A stretch of 64,000 nucleotides of DNA from Streptomyces wuyuanensis (GCF_900103455.1 NZ_FNHI01000009.1:62001-126000); one strand, 5' to 3'. Positions 26,685 to 36,105 are shown, counted from the stretch's first letter. Translations and numbers: made by a program. The notes: generated by a model not told the origin, from the sequence alone.

Positions 26685-27203
26685 TCAGACCTCCGTGCCG
26701 CGCGGCACTGCGACGTCGGTGAGCAGGGAGCCCCCCGGAGCGGCCTCGGGCCACGACTTCTGCTGGGTGAGCACCGCGATGGCCGACGTCGGGAACTTCT
26801 CCTCGACTCGCTGGAGGGTGTCGCCGAGACCCTCCGCCGCCAGAAGCAGCACGAACTCCTCGAGGCCCGGGTTGTGGCCGACGAGCAGCAACGTGGCCAC
26901 GTCGTCGGGGGTTTCCCTCACCACGGCGAGCAGGTCCGCGGGGCCCGCGCCGTAGAGCCGCGGGTCGTGGCGCGTCCGCGGACCCGTCGGGAGCTCCCGG
27001 GCCGCGAGGTCCCAGGTCTCGCGGGCCCGGACGGCGGGTGAGCACAGCACCAGGTCCGGGACGCAGTCGGCGTCCCGCAGCCACCGGCCCGCGGCGGGCG
27101 CGTCGCGCAGCCCGCGCTCCGCCAGGGGCCGTCGGACATCGGCCACACCTGGCGGGCGGGCGGACTTCGCATGCCTGAGGACGACCAGTCGTCGGAGAGT
27201 CAT
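26685..27203 (-). CDS. SixA-like histidine phosphatase
   Basis: A 172-residue branch-1 histidine phosphatase of the SixA type, acting on phosphohistidine or small phosphoesters. The catalytic block is RRLVVLRHAKSARP, with the RHxKS variant typical of SixA; PLAERGLRDAP and CSPAVRARETW follow, and LLLVGHNPGLEEF supplies the second catalytic His. The ATG chosen directly follows a 15-bp tandem repeat. It is monocistronic. SixA acts on a phosphotransfer protein in E. coli, but no such partner is adjacent here, so the substrate is open. Confidence 0.88.
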   Translation of the reverse strand: MTLRRLVVLRHAKSARPPGVADVRRPLAERGLRDAPAAGRWLRDADCVPDLVLCSPAVRARETWDLAARELPTGPRTRHDPRLYGAGPADLLAVVRETPDDVATLLLVGHNPGLEEFVLLLAAEGLGDTLQRVEEKFPTSAIAVLTQQKSWPEAAPGGSLLTDVAVPRGTEV

Positions 27204-27204
27204 G

Positions 27205-27234
27205 GGGCCTCCACCCGTCGGGCCTCCACCCGTC
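27205..27234. repeat. 15-bp exact tandem repeat
   Basis: GGGCCTCCACCCGTC occurs twice in a row immediately upstream of the SixA-like start codon, occupying the place where a ribosome site would be. Confidence 0.75.
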
Positions 27235-27311
27235 GGTGAGCGGCGACAGTCTGTGCGCCGCCAGCTTTCCACCCCCCGGCGGCCCGGGCCAGTGCACGCA
27301 CGCGGTTGCCG

Positions 27312-28529
27312 CTAACCGGCGGCCCGGAACGCGCTCGCCGGCGGCGCACCCCGGCCCGGCCCCGGCCGCACCACGAGCGAACCCGGCGCCTCCGCGGGTG
27401 TCCGGGGCAGCCGGAGCGGGCCGCTTCCGGGCGTGATCGAGCCGAGGACCCGCACCCCGCGCGCGCCGGTGCACGACGGCTCGTTGCCGGTCAGGCCGTG
27501 CAGCGTGAGGTAGCCGAGGACGGCGAAGGCGCAGGCCTCCTTCGCGGACGAGGGCAGGCCGAGTTCGTCCGACGTCCGCAGCGTGACCCCCGCCAGCTCG
27601 TCCCGGAGCATCGCCGTCAGCACGGGGTTGCGGGTGCCTCCGCCGGAGACGATCAGCTCGGTCGCGCCCAGGGGCCGGAGCGCGTCGGCGACGGTCCGCG
27701 CGGTCAGCCGGGTCACGGTCGCGACCACGTCCTCGGCGGCGATCCCGCCGAAGCCCGCCAGCGCGGCCCGCACATAGCCTCGGTGGAACAGTTCCTTGCC
27801 GGTGGTCCTGGGCGCGGGCCTGCGGTAGTACGGCTCGTCGAGCAGCCTGAGGAGCAGGGGCTCGTGGACCCGGCCGGCGCCCGCGAGCGCCCCGCCGCGG
27901 TCGTAGGCGAGCCGTCCGTCCGTCAGGTCGTGGACGGCGGCGTCGATGAGCGCGTTGCCGGGGCCCGTGTCGAACGCGATCGGCCGTCCGTCGCGCGGCA
28001 GCACGGTCAGGTTGGCGATGCCGCCGATGTTCAGTGCGGCGGGCACCCCCGGGCGCCCGCGCAGCCACATCAGGTCGACGAGGCTCACCAGGGGCGCGCC
28101 CTGGCCGCCGGCCGCGACGTCCCGGGTCCGGAAGCCGGAGACGACGGGGCGGCCGGTCGCCTCGGCGATCCACGCCGGTTCGCCGATCTGCAGCGTGCCG
28201 TGCACCCGGCCGTCTTCCGCCCAGTGGAAGACGGTCTGCCCGTGGGAGGCGACCAGTTCCGCGGCCCCGCCGCAGAGTTCGCGGTCGGCGCGTACGGCGA
28301 CGTCGGCGAAGGCCCGCCCGATGAGCGTGTCCAGCCGGCACACGTCCGCCAGGGTCGTGGCGGACGGCGGCAGGGCTCCGGCGAGCAGCGCCCGCACCTC
28401 GTCGCCGTACGGCTCGCTCACCATGCCCAGCGGGGTGAGGACCAGGGCGCCGTCCTCGACCGCGAGATCGGCGGCGGCCGCGTCGATCGCGTCGTACGAC
28501 GTGCCCGACATCAGTCCGACGACCCTCAT
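27312..28529 (-). CDS. anmK: Anhydro-N-acetylmuramic acid kinase
   Basis: A 405-residue ASKHA-fold kinase that opens and phosphorylates 1,6-anhydroMurNAc to MurNAc-6-phosphate in cell-wall recycling. The phosphate-1 loop is MRVVGLMSGTSYDAIDAA; LNIGGIANLTVL and AFDTGPGNALIDAA (with the catalytic Asp) follow, and ELIVSGGGTRNPVLTAML is the late ATPase motif. The start overlaps the stop of the MFS gene by 4 bp (ATGA), so the two are translationally coupled. The C-terminal ~30 residues are a Pro/Ala/Gly tail beyond the usual family end. Confidence 0.93.
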   Translation of the reverse strand: MRVVGLMSGTSYDAIDAAAADLAVEDGALVLTPLGMVSEPYGDEVRALLAGALPPSATTLADVCRLDTLIGRAFADVAVRADRELCGGAAELVASHGQTVFHWAEDGRVHGTLQIGEPAWIAEATGRPVVSGFRTRDVAAGGQGAPLVSLVDLMWLRGRPGVPAALNIGGIANLTVLPRDGRPIAFDTGPGNALIDAAVHDLTDGRLAYDRGGALAGAGRVHEPLLLRLLDEPYYRRPAPRTTGKELFHRGYVRAALAGFGGIAAEDVVATVTRLTARTVADALRPLGATELIVSGGGTRNPVLTAMLRDELAGVTLRTSDELGLPSSAKEACAFAVLGYLTLHGLTGNEPSCTGARGVRVLGSITPGSGPLRLPRTPAEAPGSLVVRPGPGRGAPPASAFRAAG

Positions 28530-29836
28530 CGCAGCGGCCGCCGGTGGTCGTCGCCGCGCAGGGTCAGCAGGGCCAGGGCACTGACGGCGCAGGCGCCCGC
28601 CGCGTAGTACGCGGGGATGTCGGCGTCGCCGGTGCGTTTGACGAGCTCGGTGATGACGAGCCCGGCACAGCCGGAGAACACCGCGTTGGACAGGGCGTAG
28701 GCCACGCCCAGTCCGGTGCAGCGGACCCTGGTCGGGAACATCTCCGCCAGCATGGCCGGACCCGGGCCGGCCATCAGCCCCACGACGGCTCCCGCGACGA
28801 GGACCGCCCCGCCCTTCGCCGCGGCCGAGGCACCGGTGTCCTGCAGCAGGTCGATCAGCGGCAGCGCCAGCATGACGACGAGGACCGCTCCGGAGAGCAT
28901 GACGGTGCGGCGGCCGAAGCGGTCGCTGAGGAGCCCCGCGGGAATGATCGAGGCGGCGAAGCCGAGGTTCGCGAGGACGGTGGCGACCAGGGCCTCCCGG
29001 AACGACGCGCCGAGGGTGGACTGGAGGTACGAGGGGAGGACGACGAGGAACGTGTACCCGGCCGCCGCCCAGCCCATGATCCGCCCGGCGCCCAGCACGA
29101 TCGCGCGCGCCACTTCCCCGCGGGACGGCGGGGGCGTTGCGGCGCCCTCCGCCTCGGCGCGGCGGAAGCTGGGCGTCTCCTCCAGCCGCAGCCGCAGCCA
29201 CAGCGCGACCAGGCCGAGCGGGAGCGTCAGCAGGAACGGGATCCGCCAGCCCCATTCGTTCAGCGCCGCGTCGGAGAGCACGGTGGCGAGCACGGCGGCA
29301 GCACCGGCGCCGCCGAGCAGACCGAGGGCGACGGTGAAGGACTGCCAGGAACCGTAGAGGCCGCGCCTGCCGGGCGGGGCGAACTCCGTCAGCAGGGACA
29401 CGGCACCGCCGAACTCGCCGCCCGCGGACAGTCCTTGGAGAATCCGCAGCAGCGTCAGGAGCCAGGGGGCCGCCGCACCGGCGGTGGCGTAGGTGGGCAG
29501 GAGCCCGATCAGCGTGGTGGCCAGTGTCATCAGGCCGATGACGACGATCAGCGTGGGGCGCCTGCCGATGCGGTCGCCGAGCCTGCCGAAGAGCACCGCT
29601 CCGATCGGCCGGAAGAAGAACGCCAGCGCGAAGGAGGCGTAGGTCTTGACGAGGGCCTCGACGTCGCTGCCGCCCTCGGGCGTGAAGAAGTTGGCTGCGA
29701 TGACGGTGGCGAAGTAGCCGTAGACGCCGAACTCGTACCACTCGACGAAGTTGCCGACGGAGCCCGCGAGCAGAGCGCGGCGGGAGCGGGCGGGCGGGGG
29801 CTGCGGCGCTGATTGCCGCAGGGCTGGTTCGGTCAT
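28526..29836 (-). CDS. MFS transporter, metabolite:H+ symporter (MHS) type
   Basis: A 436-residue 12-helix proton symporter. The MHS hallmark GSVGNFVEWYEFGVYGYFAT is at the first helix, motif A is FGRLGDRIGRRP, and LRILQGLSAGGEFGGA follows in TM4, as in proline/betaine and dicarboxylate members. GGAAGG adjoins the ATG. Overlap with anmK implies coupled function, so an amino-sugar or anhydro-muropeptide-derived substrate is a reasonable guess, although MHS permeases usually carry organic acids or betaines. It is divergent from the SpoIIE-type regulator. Confidence 0.88.
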   Translation of the reverse strand: MTEPALRQSAPQPPPARSRRALLAGSVGNFVEWYEFGVYGYFATVIAANFFTPEGGSDVEALVKTYASFALAFFFRPIGAVLFGRLGDRIGRRPTLIVVIGLMTLATTLIGLLPTYATAGAAAPWLLTLLRILQGLSAGGEFGGAVSLLTEFAPPGRRGLYGSWQSFTVALGLLGGAGAAAVLATVLSDAALNEWGWRIPFLLTLPLGLVALWLRLRLEETPSFRRAEAEGAATPPPSRGEVARAIVLGAGRIMGWAAAGYTFLVVLPSYLQSTLGASFREALVATVLANLGFAASIIPAGLLSDRFGRRTVMLSGAVLVVMLALPLIDLLQDTGASAAAKGGAVLVAGAVVGLMAGPGPAMLAEMFPTRVRCTGLGVAYALSNAVFSGCAGLVITELVKRTGDADIPAYYAAGACAVSALALLTLRGDDHRRPLR

Positions 29837-30067
29837 CCTTCCTACGTGCCCACGACAACAGCACCGGAATCGTCTCTTCCGGTGGCGTCGGGCCGACTCC
29901 GCGGGCCGTCCGGCGGGGCTTCTGCGGAGGAGGCCGGCGGCTCCCCCACCCGGCTCGGAGCCACCGAGTGACCGCGCCGTCCCCAGTGGTGACCTCCTCG
30001 TCGTGGAGGAGACTGGGAGCAGGGACCGGGAGCGGACGGGGCTTCGACTCAGGCGAGGCTGGTTGCG

Positions 30068-32833
30068 ATGGGCACAAGCGGCGTCACCCAGCGCAGTGAC
30101 GGGCGCGAGCAGACCGGGGCGCGGGGCTGGGCCAAGGTCGTGGTGAACGCGCGGGGCGTGGTGACCGGGTGGAGTTCGGCGGCCCAGCAGCTGCTCGGTT
30201 ACCCGGCGGACCGGGTGCTGGGCCGTGCCGCCGTCGAACTGCTGGCGGGACCGCAGGAGACGGCCGCTCACGGAGCGGCCCCGTCGCCCGGTCCGTCCAC
30301 GGGGGCAGGCGCGGAATCAGGCTCCGCATCGGACCTCGACGCCGGTGCCGTACTCCTGCGGCACCGGAACGGCGGGCTGGTGGCCTGCCGCATGGGCATC
30401 CGCGCCGGAGCGGCCGACGGGCCCGGCGCGGCCGACGGGCCCGGCGCGGGCTGGGAGGTGCTGCTCGGTCCCGCCACGGCGGGGCCGGCGCCCGAGACGG
30501 AGCTCGACAAGGCGCTGCTGGAGGCGCTGTTCAGCCGCTCCCCGCTGGGTCTGTTCGTCGTCGACCCCGAACTCCGACTCATCCGCATCAACCCGGCGGC
30601 GGAGGGCATGCAGGGCCTGGCCGTCGAGGAAGCCCTCGGGAAGCGGCCGGGGGAGGCGTGGCCCGAGTTCAGCGCGGACCTCGCCGAGCAGGTGATGGGG
30701 CAGGTGCTCCGCACCGGCCGGCCGGTCATCGGCTGGGAGAAGCGCGGCAGGCCGCCCGGGGACCCCGACCACGAGCACGTGTACTCGACCTCATCCTTCC
30801 GGCTGGAGGACGCCGGCGGCCGTGTCCTCGGGGTCGCCGACGCCGCGATCGACGTCACCGAACGCCACCGGGCGCAGGAGCGGCTGAAGCTGCTCGCCGA
30901 GGGCGGGGCCAGAATCGGGACGAGCCTCGAGGTCATGCGCACGGCACAGGAGTTGGCGGAGGTGGCGGTGCCGCGGTTCGCCGACAGCATGGCCGTGGAG
31001 GTGCTGGAGGAGGTCCTGGCCGGCGAGGAGCTCTTTCCGGGACCGGTGCGCTCGGGGGCCGTGCTGCGCCGTGCGGCGTCCCTGGCGAGCAGCCCCGCCC
31101 AACCCGCGGGCGTGTACGCGGACGGCGAGGTCAGCACGTATCCGCCCGCCGCCCCGTCCGTCGACGCGCTCACCGACCTCCGGCCGCGGCTGGTCGACTC
31201 CGTGAAGGCCGACAGCGCATGGGTGCTCCGGGACCCGGTACGCGGCCCGAGGATCCTCGAGGACAAGATCCACTCGCTGATGGTCGTACCGCTCGTCGCC
31301 CAGGACCGGGTCCTCGGCATCGCCACGTTCTACCGCTGGGGCGCACAGGGGCCGTTCCGGGACGACGATCTGACCCTCGCGACGGAGCTCGCCGGGCGTA
31401 CGGCGGTCTGCCTGGACAACACCCGCCGCTATCTGCGCGAGCGCAACTCGCTGATGGCGCTGCAGCGCAGCCTGCTCCCCGGGGAACTCCCGCACCACCA
31501 CGGCGTGGAGGTGGCCCACGAGTACGTGCACGCCGGTGCCGGAGGCGACTGGGTCGATGTCGTACCGCTGTCGGGAGCACGGGTCGCGCTCGTGGCCGGC
31601 AGCGTCCCCGGACGCGGTGTGGCCACGGCCGCCGCCATGGGACGCCTGAGGGCGGCGGTGCACACGCTGTCGGATCTGGACCTGGATCCGGAGGAGCTGC
31701 TCGCACGCATGGACGATCTGGTGCGACGGCTCGGCGGCGGCGACGGGCCCGAAGAGGCCCTGGGCGCACGGCGGGCCGACGGAAGCGCGGAGCCCCCGAT
31801 ACCGGCTGCCCTGGCGACCGGAGCCCCGGTCACGGGCGAGGAGGCCGGGTGCACCTGCCTCTACCTCGTCTACGACCCGATCTCCCAGCGCTGCTCCGCG
31901 GCGAGCGCCGGCCATCCCGCTCCGGCCGTGGCGCACCCGGACGGCACGGTCAGGATCCTCGACGTCCCGGTGGGCGCACCGCTCGGCCGCCCAGGAGCGC
32001 CGTTCCGCAAGACGGAGGTGGAACTGCCGGAGAACGCGATGCTCGTCCTCCACACCCCCGGGCTGCTGCAGGCCCGTCCCGGCGGGGCGCCCGGGGCCGG
32101 GGCGGGGAAACCGGGGCCGCCGGGCCGGCAGCGGGGCGAACGGGGTCACGGGGACGACGGGTCGGCCCGGGGGACGACCCGGCAGGCCGACGAGGAAGTC
32201 CGGTCGGACGAACGCGCTTCCGGCAGGGGCGCCTCCGCCCCCGAGCGGGAGGAGCCGGAAGCGGCCGACGGGGCGGGCGCGACCGTGGGCGAGGCCGGTG
32301 CCGGCGAAGCCGCCGAGGCGACCAGGGCACGGCTCCTGGGCGCGCTCGCGCGGGCGCCGGGCTCCGTGCGCGAGACGTGCCGGATGCTGCTCGAGGCGCT
32401 GGTCCCCGCGCATCCGCGCGAGGACGCGGCGCTGCTCGTGGCCCGTACGCACGCGCTGGGCCCGGGCCGCGTCGCGTGCTGGGACCTGCCGAGCGATCCG
32501 GCCGTCGTCTCCACCGCCCGCTCGCTGGTCACCCGCCAGCTGTCCTCATGGGCGCTCGACGAGGCGGCGTTCGCCACCGAACTCATCGCGAGTGAGCTCG
32601 TCACCAACGCGATCCGGTACGCGAGGGCCCCGGTCCGGCTGCGTCTGATCCGCGACCACGTCCTGACCTGCGAGGTGTCCGACGGCAGCAGCACCTCGCC
32701 CCGGTTGCGCCATGCCCGTACGACCGACGAGGGAGGCAGGGGGCTGCTGCTCGTGGCGCAGTGCTCCGAACGCTGGGGCACGCGCTACACGGAGGACGGC
32801 AAGACCATCTGGGCCGAGCAGACCGTCGCCTGA
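30068..32833 (+). CDS. PAS-PAS-GAF-SpoIIE-ATPase regulator with degenerate phosphatase
   Basis: A 921-residue soluble signalling protein of the RsbU/RsbW-fusion kind that controls anti-sigma networks. PAS 1 (residues ~20-65) has VVVNARGVVTGWSSAAQQLL; PAS 2 (~150-275) has RSPLGLFVVDPELRLIRINP; a GAF domain spans ~280-450. The SpoIIE/PP2C domain starts near 465 with GAGGDWVDVVPLSG, keeping D494 and D497, but the next metal motif GDxxGHG reads GSVPGRG (S512) and TDG reads TPG (P664). A Gly/Arg-rich insert follows. The C-terminal RsbW-type ATPase has SELVTNAIRYARAP and EGGRGLLLVAQ. Phosphatase activity is doubtful; the ATPase looks intact. Confidence 0.88.
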   Translation: MGTSGVTQRSDGREQTGARGWAKVVVNARGVVTGWSSAAQQLLGYPADRVLGRAAVELLAGPQETAAHGAAPSPGPSTGAGAESGSASDLDAGAVLLRHRNGGLVACRMGIRAGAADGPGAADGPGAGWEVLLGPATAGPAPETELDKALLEALFSRSPLGLFVVDPELRLIRINPAAEGMQGLAVEEALGKRPGEAWPEFSADLAEQVMGQVLRTGRPVIGWEKRGRPPGDPDHEHVYSTSSFRLEDAGGRVLGVADAAIDVTERHRAQERLKLLAEGGARIGTSLEVMRTAQELAEVAVPRFADSMAVEVLEEVLAGEELFPGPVRSGAVLRRAASLASSPAQPAGVYADGEVSTYPPAAPSVDALTDLRPRLVDSVKADSAWVLRDPVRGPRILEDKIHSLMVVPLVAQDRVLGIATFYRWGAQGPFRDDDLTLATELAGRTAVCLDNTRRYLRERNSLMALQRSLLPGELPHHHGVEVAHEYVHAGAGGDWVDVVPLSGARVALVAGSVPGRGVATAAAMGRLRAAVHTLSDLDLDPEELLARMDDLVRRLGGGDGPEEALGARRADGSAEPPIPAALATGAPVTGEEAGCTCLYLVYDPISQRCSAASAGHPAPAVAHPDGTVRILDVPVGAPLGRPGAPFRKTEVELPENAMLVLHTPGLLQARPGGAPGAGAGKPGPPGRQRGERGHGDDGSARGTTRQADEEVRSDERASGRGASAPEREEPEAADGAGATVGEAGAGEAAEATRARLLGALARAPGSVRETCRMLLEALVPAHPREDAALLVARTHALGPGRVACWDLPSDPAVVSTARSLVTRQLSSWALDEAAFATELIASELVTNAIRYARAPVRLRLIRDHVLTCEVSDGSSTSPRLRHARTTDEGGRGLLLVAQCSERWGTRYTEDGKTIWAEQTVA

Positions 32834-32995
32834 CGGCCGCGGTCCCGCCGTCCGCGCTCGGGATCGGCGTACGACGGCACAGGCGGCCACCGCGCCGACC
32901 GGCTAACGGCGCGGTGCGGCCCGAGGCGGCCGGGCCGCCCCGCGCAGCACGCCGGCGCGGGGCGCTGACGGGGCGACGGAACAGGACGGTGGCGG

Positions 32996-33181
32996 CACGC
33001 GTCCGGGCCGGGCGGTCGGACCGCCCGTCCGGGCACGGCGGTCCCGGCACACGTCCGGGCATGGCGGTCCGGCCACGACGGTCGCGGCACACGTCCGGGC
33101 ATGGCGGTCCGGGACACGTCCGGGCACGACGGTCGCGGCACACGTCCGGCCACGACGGTCGCGGCACGCGTCCTGGACGCG
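32996..33181. repeat. Degenerate ~26-bp tandem repeat array
   Basis: About seven copies of a ~25-26-bp unit with core CACACGTCCGGGCAYGRCGG and tail TCGCGG. A 27-bp piece recurs exactly at 33046-33072 and 33086-33112 (40 bp apart), and CACGACGGTCGCGGCA occurs three times. It lies between the convergent regulator and amidase genes, in a 372-bp region with no gene. Confidence 0.8.
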
Positions 33182-33205
33182 TGCCGGCGTGGACAGCCCC
33201 GGGAC

Positions 33206-34609
33206 TCAGGCCGCCGGCAGTGGCCTCCGAGCGGCCCAGGGACGGGCCTTCTCCAGCTCGGCGGCCAGGGACAGCAGGGTCGTCTCGTCGTCGCGACGGC
33301 CCACGAGCTGCACGGCGAGGGGCAGTCCCCCGTCGGTGAATCCGGCCGGGACGGAGGCCGCGGGGTTGCCGGTGACGTTCCACAGCGCGCAGTACGCGAT
33401 CATCGGCATGGACCGCAGGGACGCTCGCACCGTGCCGGTGCCCGCCAGCCGGCCGCCTGTGGGCGGGAGTCCGGCGATCGTCGGGGTGAGCAGCACGTCG
33501 ACCCGGTCGAACACGCGGTTCGCCCTTGCCGCCGTCCTCTCCCCCTGGCGGATGGCCCAGCGTGTGACTCCGGGCCGGACCCATGCGCCGAGGCGGACGG
33601 TCTCGCGGGTGCGGCGCTCCAGCCGGGAGTAGTCGTCCATCGCGAACGCCTCGGTGCGCAGTCCGGCGAAGAACTGCGGCACGAACGCGGGGGTGGGGTC
33701 GGGGTAGCGGGGATCGATCTCCTCGACGTGGTGGCCCAGTTCGGCCAGCAGGCCGGCGGTCGCGCTCACGGCCTCGACGACCTCCGGCGCGGGCCGCACT
33801 CCCCGCGCGGCAGGACGGACGGACCAGCCGATCCGCAGCCGGGGCGGTTCGGCGTTCGCGGCGGCCGTGAAGGAGGCGGCCGGCTCGCCGGCGCGGAACA
33901 TGTCCGCGGGAAGGGAGCCGCGGATCGCATCGTGGACGAGGGCGGAGTCCAGCACCGAGCGGGTCAGCGGACCGAGCACCCCGAGCCCCCACCACAGGTG
34001 CGGTTGCGGCGCGGTGCTCACCCGCCCTCGTGTGGGCTTCAGGCCGAACAGCCCGCAGCAGGCGGCCGGGATCCGGATGGAGCCGCCGCCGTCGCCGCCG
34101 ATGGCGGCCGGGACCAGCCCGGCCGCGACCGCGGCGGCAGATCCGCCGCTGGAGCCGCCGGGCGAGCGGTCCGGGGACCACGGGTTGCGGGTACTGCCGT
34201 GCGCCGACGACTCGGTGAACGGGAACAGACCGAACTCGGGCATGTTCGTCTTGCCGATGACGACCGCGCCCGCGGCGCGCAGCCGGCGTACGACCTCTGA
34301 ATCCGCCGGCGCGGGGCGGGTGTTGGCGGCGGTGCCGAAGCTCGTCACCCTGCCCGCGACGTCGTTCTCCTCCTTGATCGCCACCGGCACGCCGTGCAGT
34401 GGCCCCCGCTCCTCCGGGGAGGCGGCGTCCCTGCGGCCGGCCTCGGCAAGCGCCTCCTCGGCCATGACGGCGGTGAAGGCGTTGAGAGCGCCGTCGTGCC
34501 GTTCGATACGGGCGAGGAGGAGTTCGGTGAGCTCCCGTGCCGACACCTCACCGGAGCGGACGGCCGCGGCCTGTCCGGCGACACCCGCGTACGCAAGATC
34601 GTCCGTCAT
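33206..34609 (-). CDS. Amidase
   Basis: A 467-residue amidase-signature-family hydrolase that cleaves C-N amide bonds of small substrates. The catalytic Lys is in GVPVAIKEENDVAG; the Gly/Ser-rich signature is DRSPGGSSGGSAAAVAAGLV, with cis-Ser and nucleophile Ser, and GGDGGGSIRIPAACCGLFGL completes the site. There is no signal peptide. The start ATG follows a TACGTT -10 hexamer by 7 nt, so the mRNA may be leaderless. It is monocistronic; substrate cannot be inferred. Confidence 0.92.
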   Translation of the reverse strand: MTDDLAYAGVAGQAAAVRSGEVSARELTELLLARIERHDGALNAFTAVMAEEALAEAGRRDAASPEERGPLHGVPVAIKEENDVAGRVTSFGTAANTRPAPADSEVVRRLRAAGAVVIGKTNMPEFGLFPFTESSAHGSTRNPWSPDRSPGGSSGGSAAAVAAGLVPAAIGGDGGGSIRIPAACCGLFGLKPTRGRVSTAPQPHLWWGLGVLGPLTRSVLDSALVHDAIRGSLPADMFRAGEPAASFTAAANAEPPRLRIGWSVRPAARGVRPAPEVVEAVSATAGLLAELGHHVEEIDPRYPDPTPAFVPQFFAGLRTEAFAMDDYSRLERRTRETVRLGAWVRPGVTRWAIRQGERTAARANRVFDRVDVLLTPTIAGLPPTGGRLAGTGTVRASLRSMPMIAYCALWNVTGNPAASVPAGFTDGGLPLAVQLVGRRDDETTLLSLAAELEKARPWAARRPLPAA

Positions 34610-34616
34610 GGCGGGG

Positions 34617-34622
34617 AACGTA
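34617..34622 (-). promoter_or_regulatory. -10 element of the amidase gene
   Basis: TACGTT on the minus strand ends 7 nt before the amidase ATG, the spacing of leaderless transcripts. Confidence 0.4.
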
Positions 34623-34707
34623 CATCCCGCCCCGCCACGCACGGAGTGCCCACCGAGGGTGATGCTCGTCACACCGGGGCTGACGCCCGGGACCCGGCCT
34701 CGCGGCC

Positions 34708-36105
34708 TCAGGCCCAGGTCTGCGAGTAGTACTCCCGGTAGTTCCTGCGGCCCTGGGCGGACTGGATCCAGCGGCTGACGATCAGCAGGACCAGGCTCGC
34801 GCCGATGACACCGATGCCGGGGGCGACGGCACCGAGGGGCCCGAGTTCGGCGGCGATGTCGGTGACGATCCCCGGCCCGGAGGTGCCGGCCCACGGCGGC
34901 GCGGCACCGCCCCCGGCTCCCGCACCCGGCGCGGGGCCGTCGGTGGCGGGCGCCGACGGGTCGGCCGGGGCCGCGGGCTCGGCGCCCGTGCCGCCCTGCG
35001 CTCCCGGAGCCTGACCGCTGAGCGCCACCCCGAGCGACGCCATGGCGCTGGTGACCGGCTGGAAGTAGGTGGTGCCGCCGCTGTCGCAGTCGCCGGTGCC
35101 GCCCGAGGTGACGCCGAGCGCGATGCCCTGGGCGAACAACGGGCCGCCGCTGTCCCCGGATTCGGCGCAGACCGTCGTCTCGATCAGCCCTCCGACCGTG
35201 CCCTCCGGGTAGTTGACGGTCGCGTTGAGCGCGGTCACCTGCCCCGAGCGCAGTCCCGTGGTGCTGCCGCTGCGGAAGACCTCCTGGCCGACGGCGGGGT
35301 CGGCGGCCCCGGTGATCCGTACGCCCCTGTCCTCTCCGATGGCCACGATGCCGGCGCCGGACGGGCCGGGCGCCGCCCCCTCGTCGTACCGCACCAGGGA
35401 GAAGTCGTTGCCCGGGAAACTGCCGGCGACCGTGCTGCCGAGCCGGTCGTTGCGTCCGCGGTCGCCGAACCAGGTCGTGCCCACGGACCCGCAGTGGCCG
35501 GCCGTGAGGATGAACGAATCCTGCCCGTCGGTGACGTTGAAGCCGGCGGAGCAGCGGCTGTTCCCGCCGAACATCGGCGCGGCGCCGTTCAGCCGGGTGG
35601 AGAAGGTGCCCGGGTTCCGTTCCATACGGACGAAGCCGCCGATGTCCTCGGCGAGTTCCGTGAGCCGTGACCAGTCGGCGGCCGAGACGGTGCGGTCGGC
35701 GCGGACCACGACCTCGTTGGTTCGGTAGTTCACCGCCCACGCGGTTCCCGTCACCCGGGGCGAGCCGCGCAGGCTCTCGGTGGCCGAGCGGAGTTCGTCC
35801 ATGCTGTGGCGCACGACCTTGGGGTTCGCACCGGCCCGGCGCACCTCGGCCGCGGCACCCGGGTCGGTCACGGCGACGACCGGGCGGCCGTCGTCCCCGA
35901 TCCAGCTGCCTGCGGTACGGGACGTGCCGAGCCGTTCGACCACTCCCCCACCGGGCTGGGCGGCGCGTGTGGTGGGGACCGCCGCCGTCCCGGGCGCCGA
36001 CGTCTCGCCGGCCATGGCGTCGGAGACCATCAGCGAGCCGCAGACCAGCCCGCCGACCGCCGCCAGCCGGGCGATCCGCTGAAGGTTTCGTCGTGCGTGC
36101 CTCAT
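34708..36105 (-). CDS. Membrane-anchored streptogrisin-like S1 serine protease
   Basis: A 465-residue exported protease. A signal peptide (residues ~1-33, cut near AMAGE) is followed by a pro-region of ~130 residues. The catalytic domain then starts near NSRCSAGFNVTDGQDSFILT, with His in TAGHCG, Asp in GNDFSLVRYD and Ser in CAESGDSGGPLF, the chymotrypsin-like triad in order. A long Ala/Pro/Gly linker then leads to a C-terminal helix (GVIGASLVLLIVSRWIQ) and a basic cytosolic tail, so it stays at the cell surface, unlike free streptogrisins. It is divergent from the ABC-Nudix gene. Confidence 0.9.
   Translation of the reverse strand: MRHARRNLQRIARLAAVGGLVCGSLMVSDAMAGETSAPGTAAVPTTRAAQPGGGVVERLGTSRTAGSWIGDDGRPVVAVTDPGAAAEVRRAGANPKVVRHSMDELRSATESLRGSPRVTGTAWAVNYRTNEVVVRADRTVSAADWSRLTELAEDIGGFVRMERNPGTFSTRLNGAAPMFGGNSRCSAGFNVTDGQDSFILTAGHCGSVGTTWFGDRGRNDRLGSTVAGSFPGNDFSLVRYDEGAAPGPSGAGIVAIGEDRGVRITGAADPAVGQEVFRSGSTTGLRSGQVTALNATVNYPEGTVGGLIETTVCAESGDSGGPLFAQGIALGVTSGGTGDCDSGGTTYFQPVTSAMASLGVALSGQAPGAQGGTGAEPAAPADPSAPATDGPAPGAGAGGGAAPPWAGTSGPGIVTDIAAELGPLGAVAPGIGVIGASLVLLIVSRWIQSAQGRRNYREYYSQTWA

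Noticed and set aside
32996..33181. Possible CRISPR array
   Set aside because: The units are directly adjacent, degenerate and without unique spacers, and no cas gene is nearby; it is a tandem repeat.
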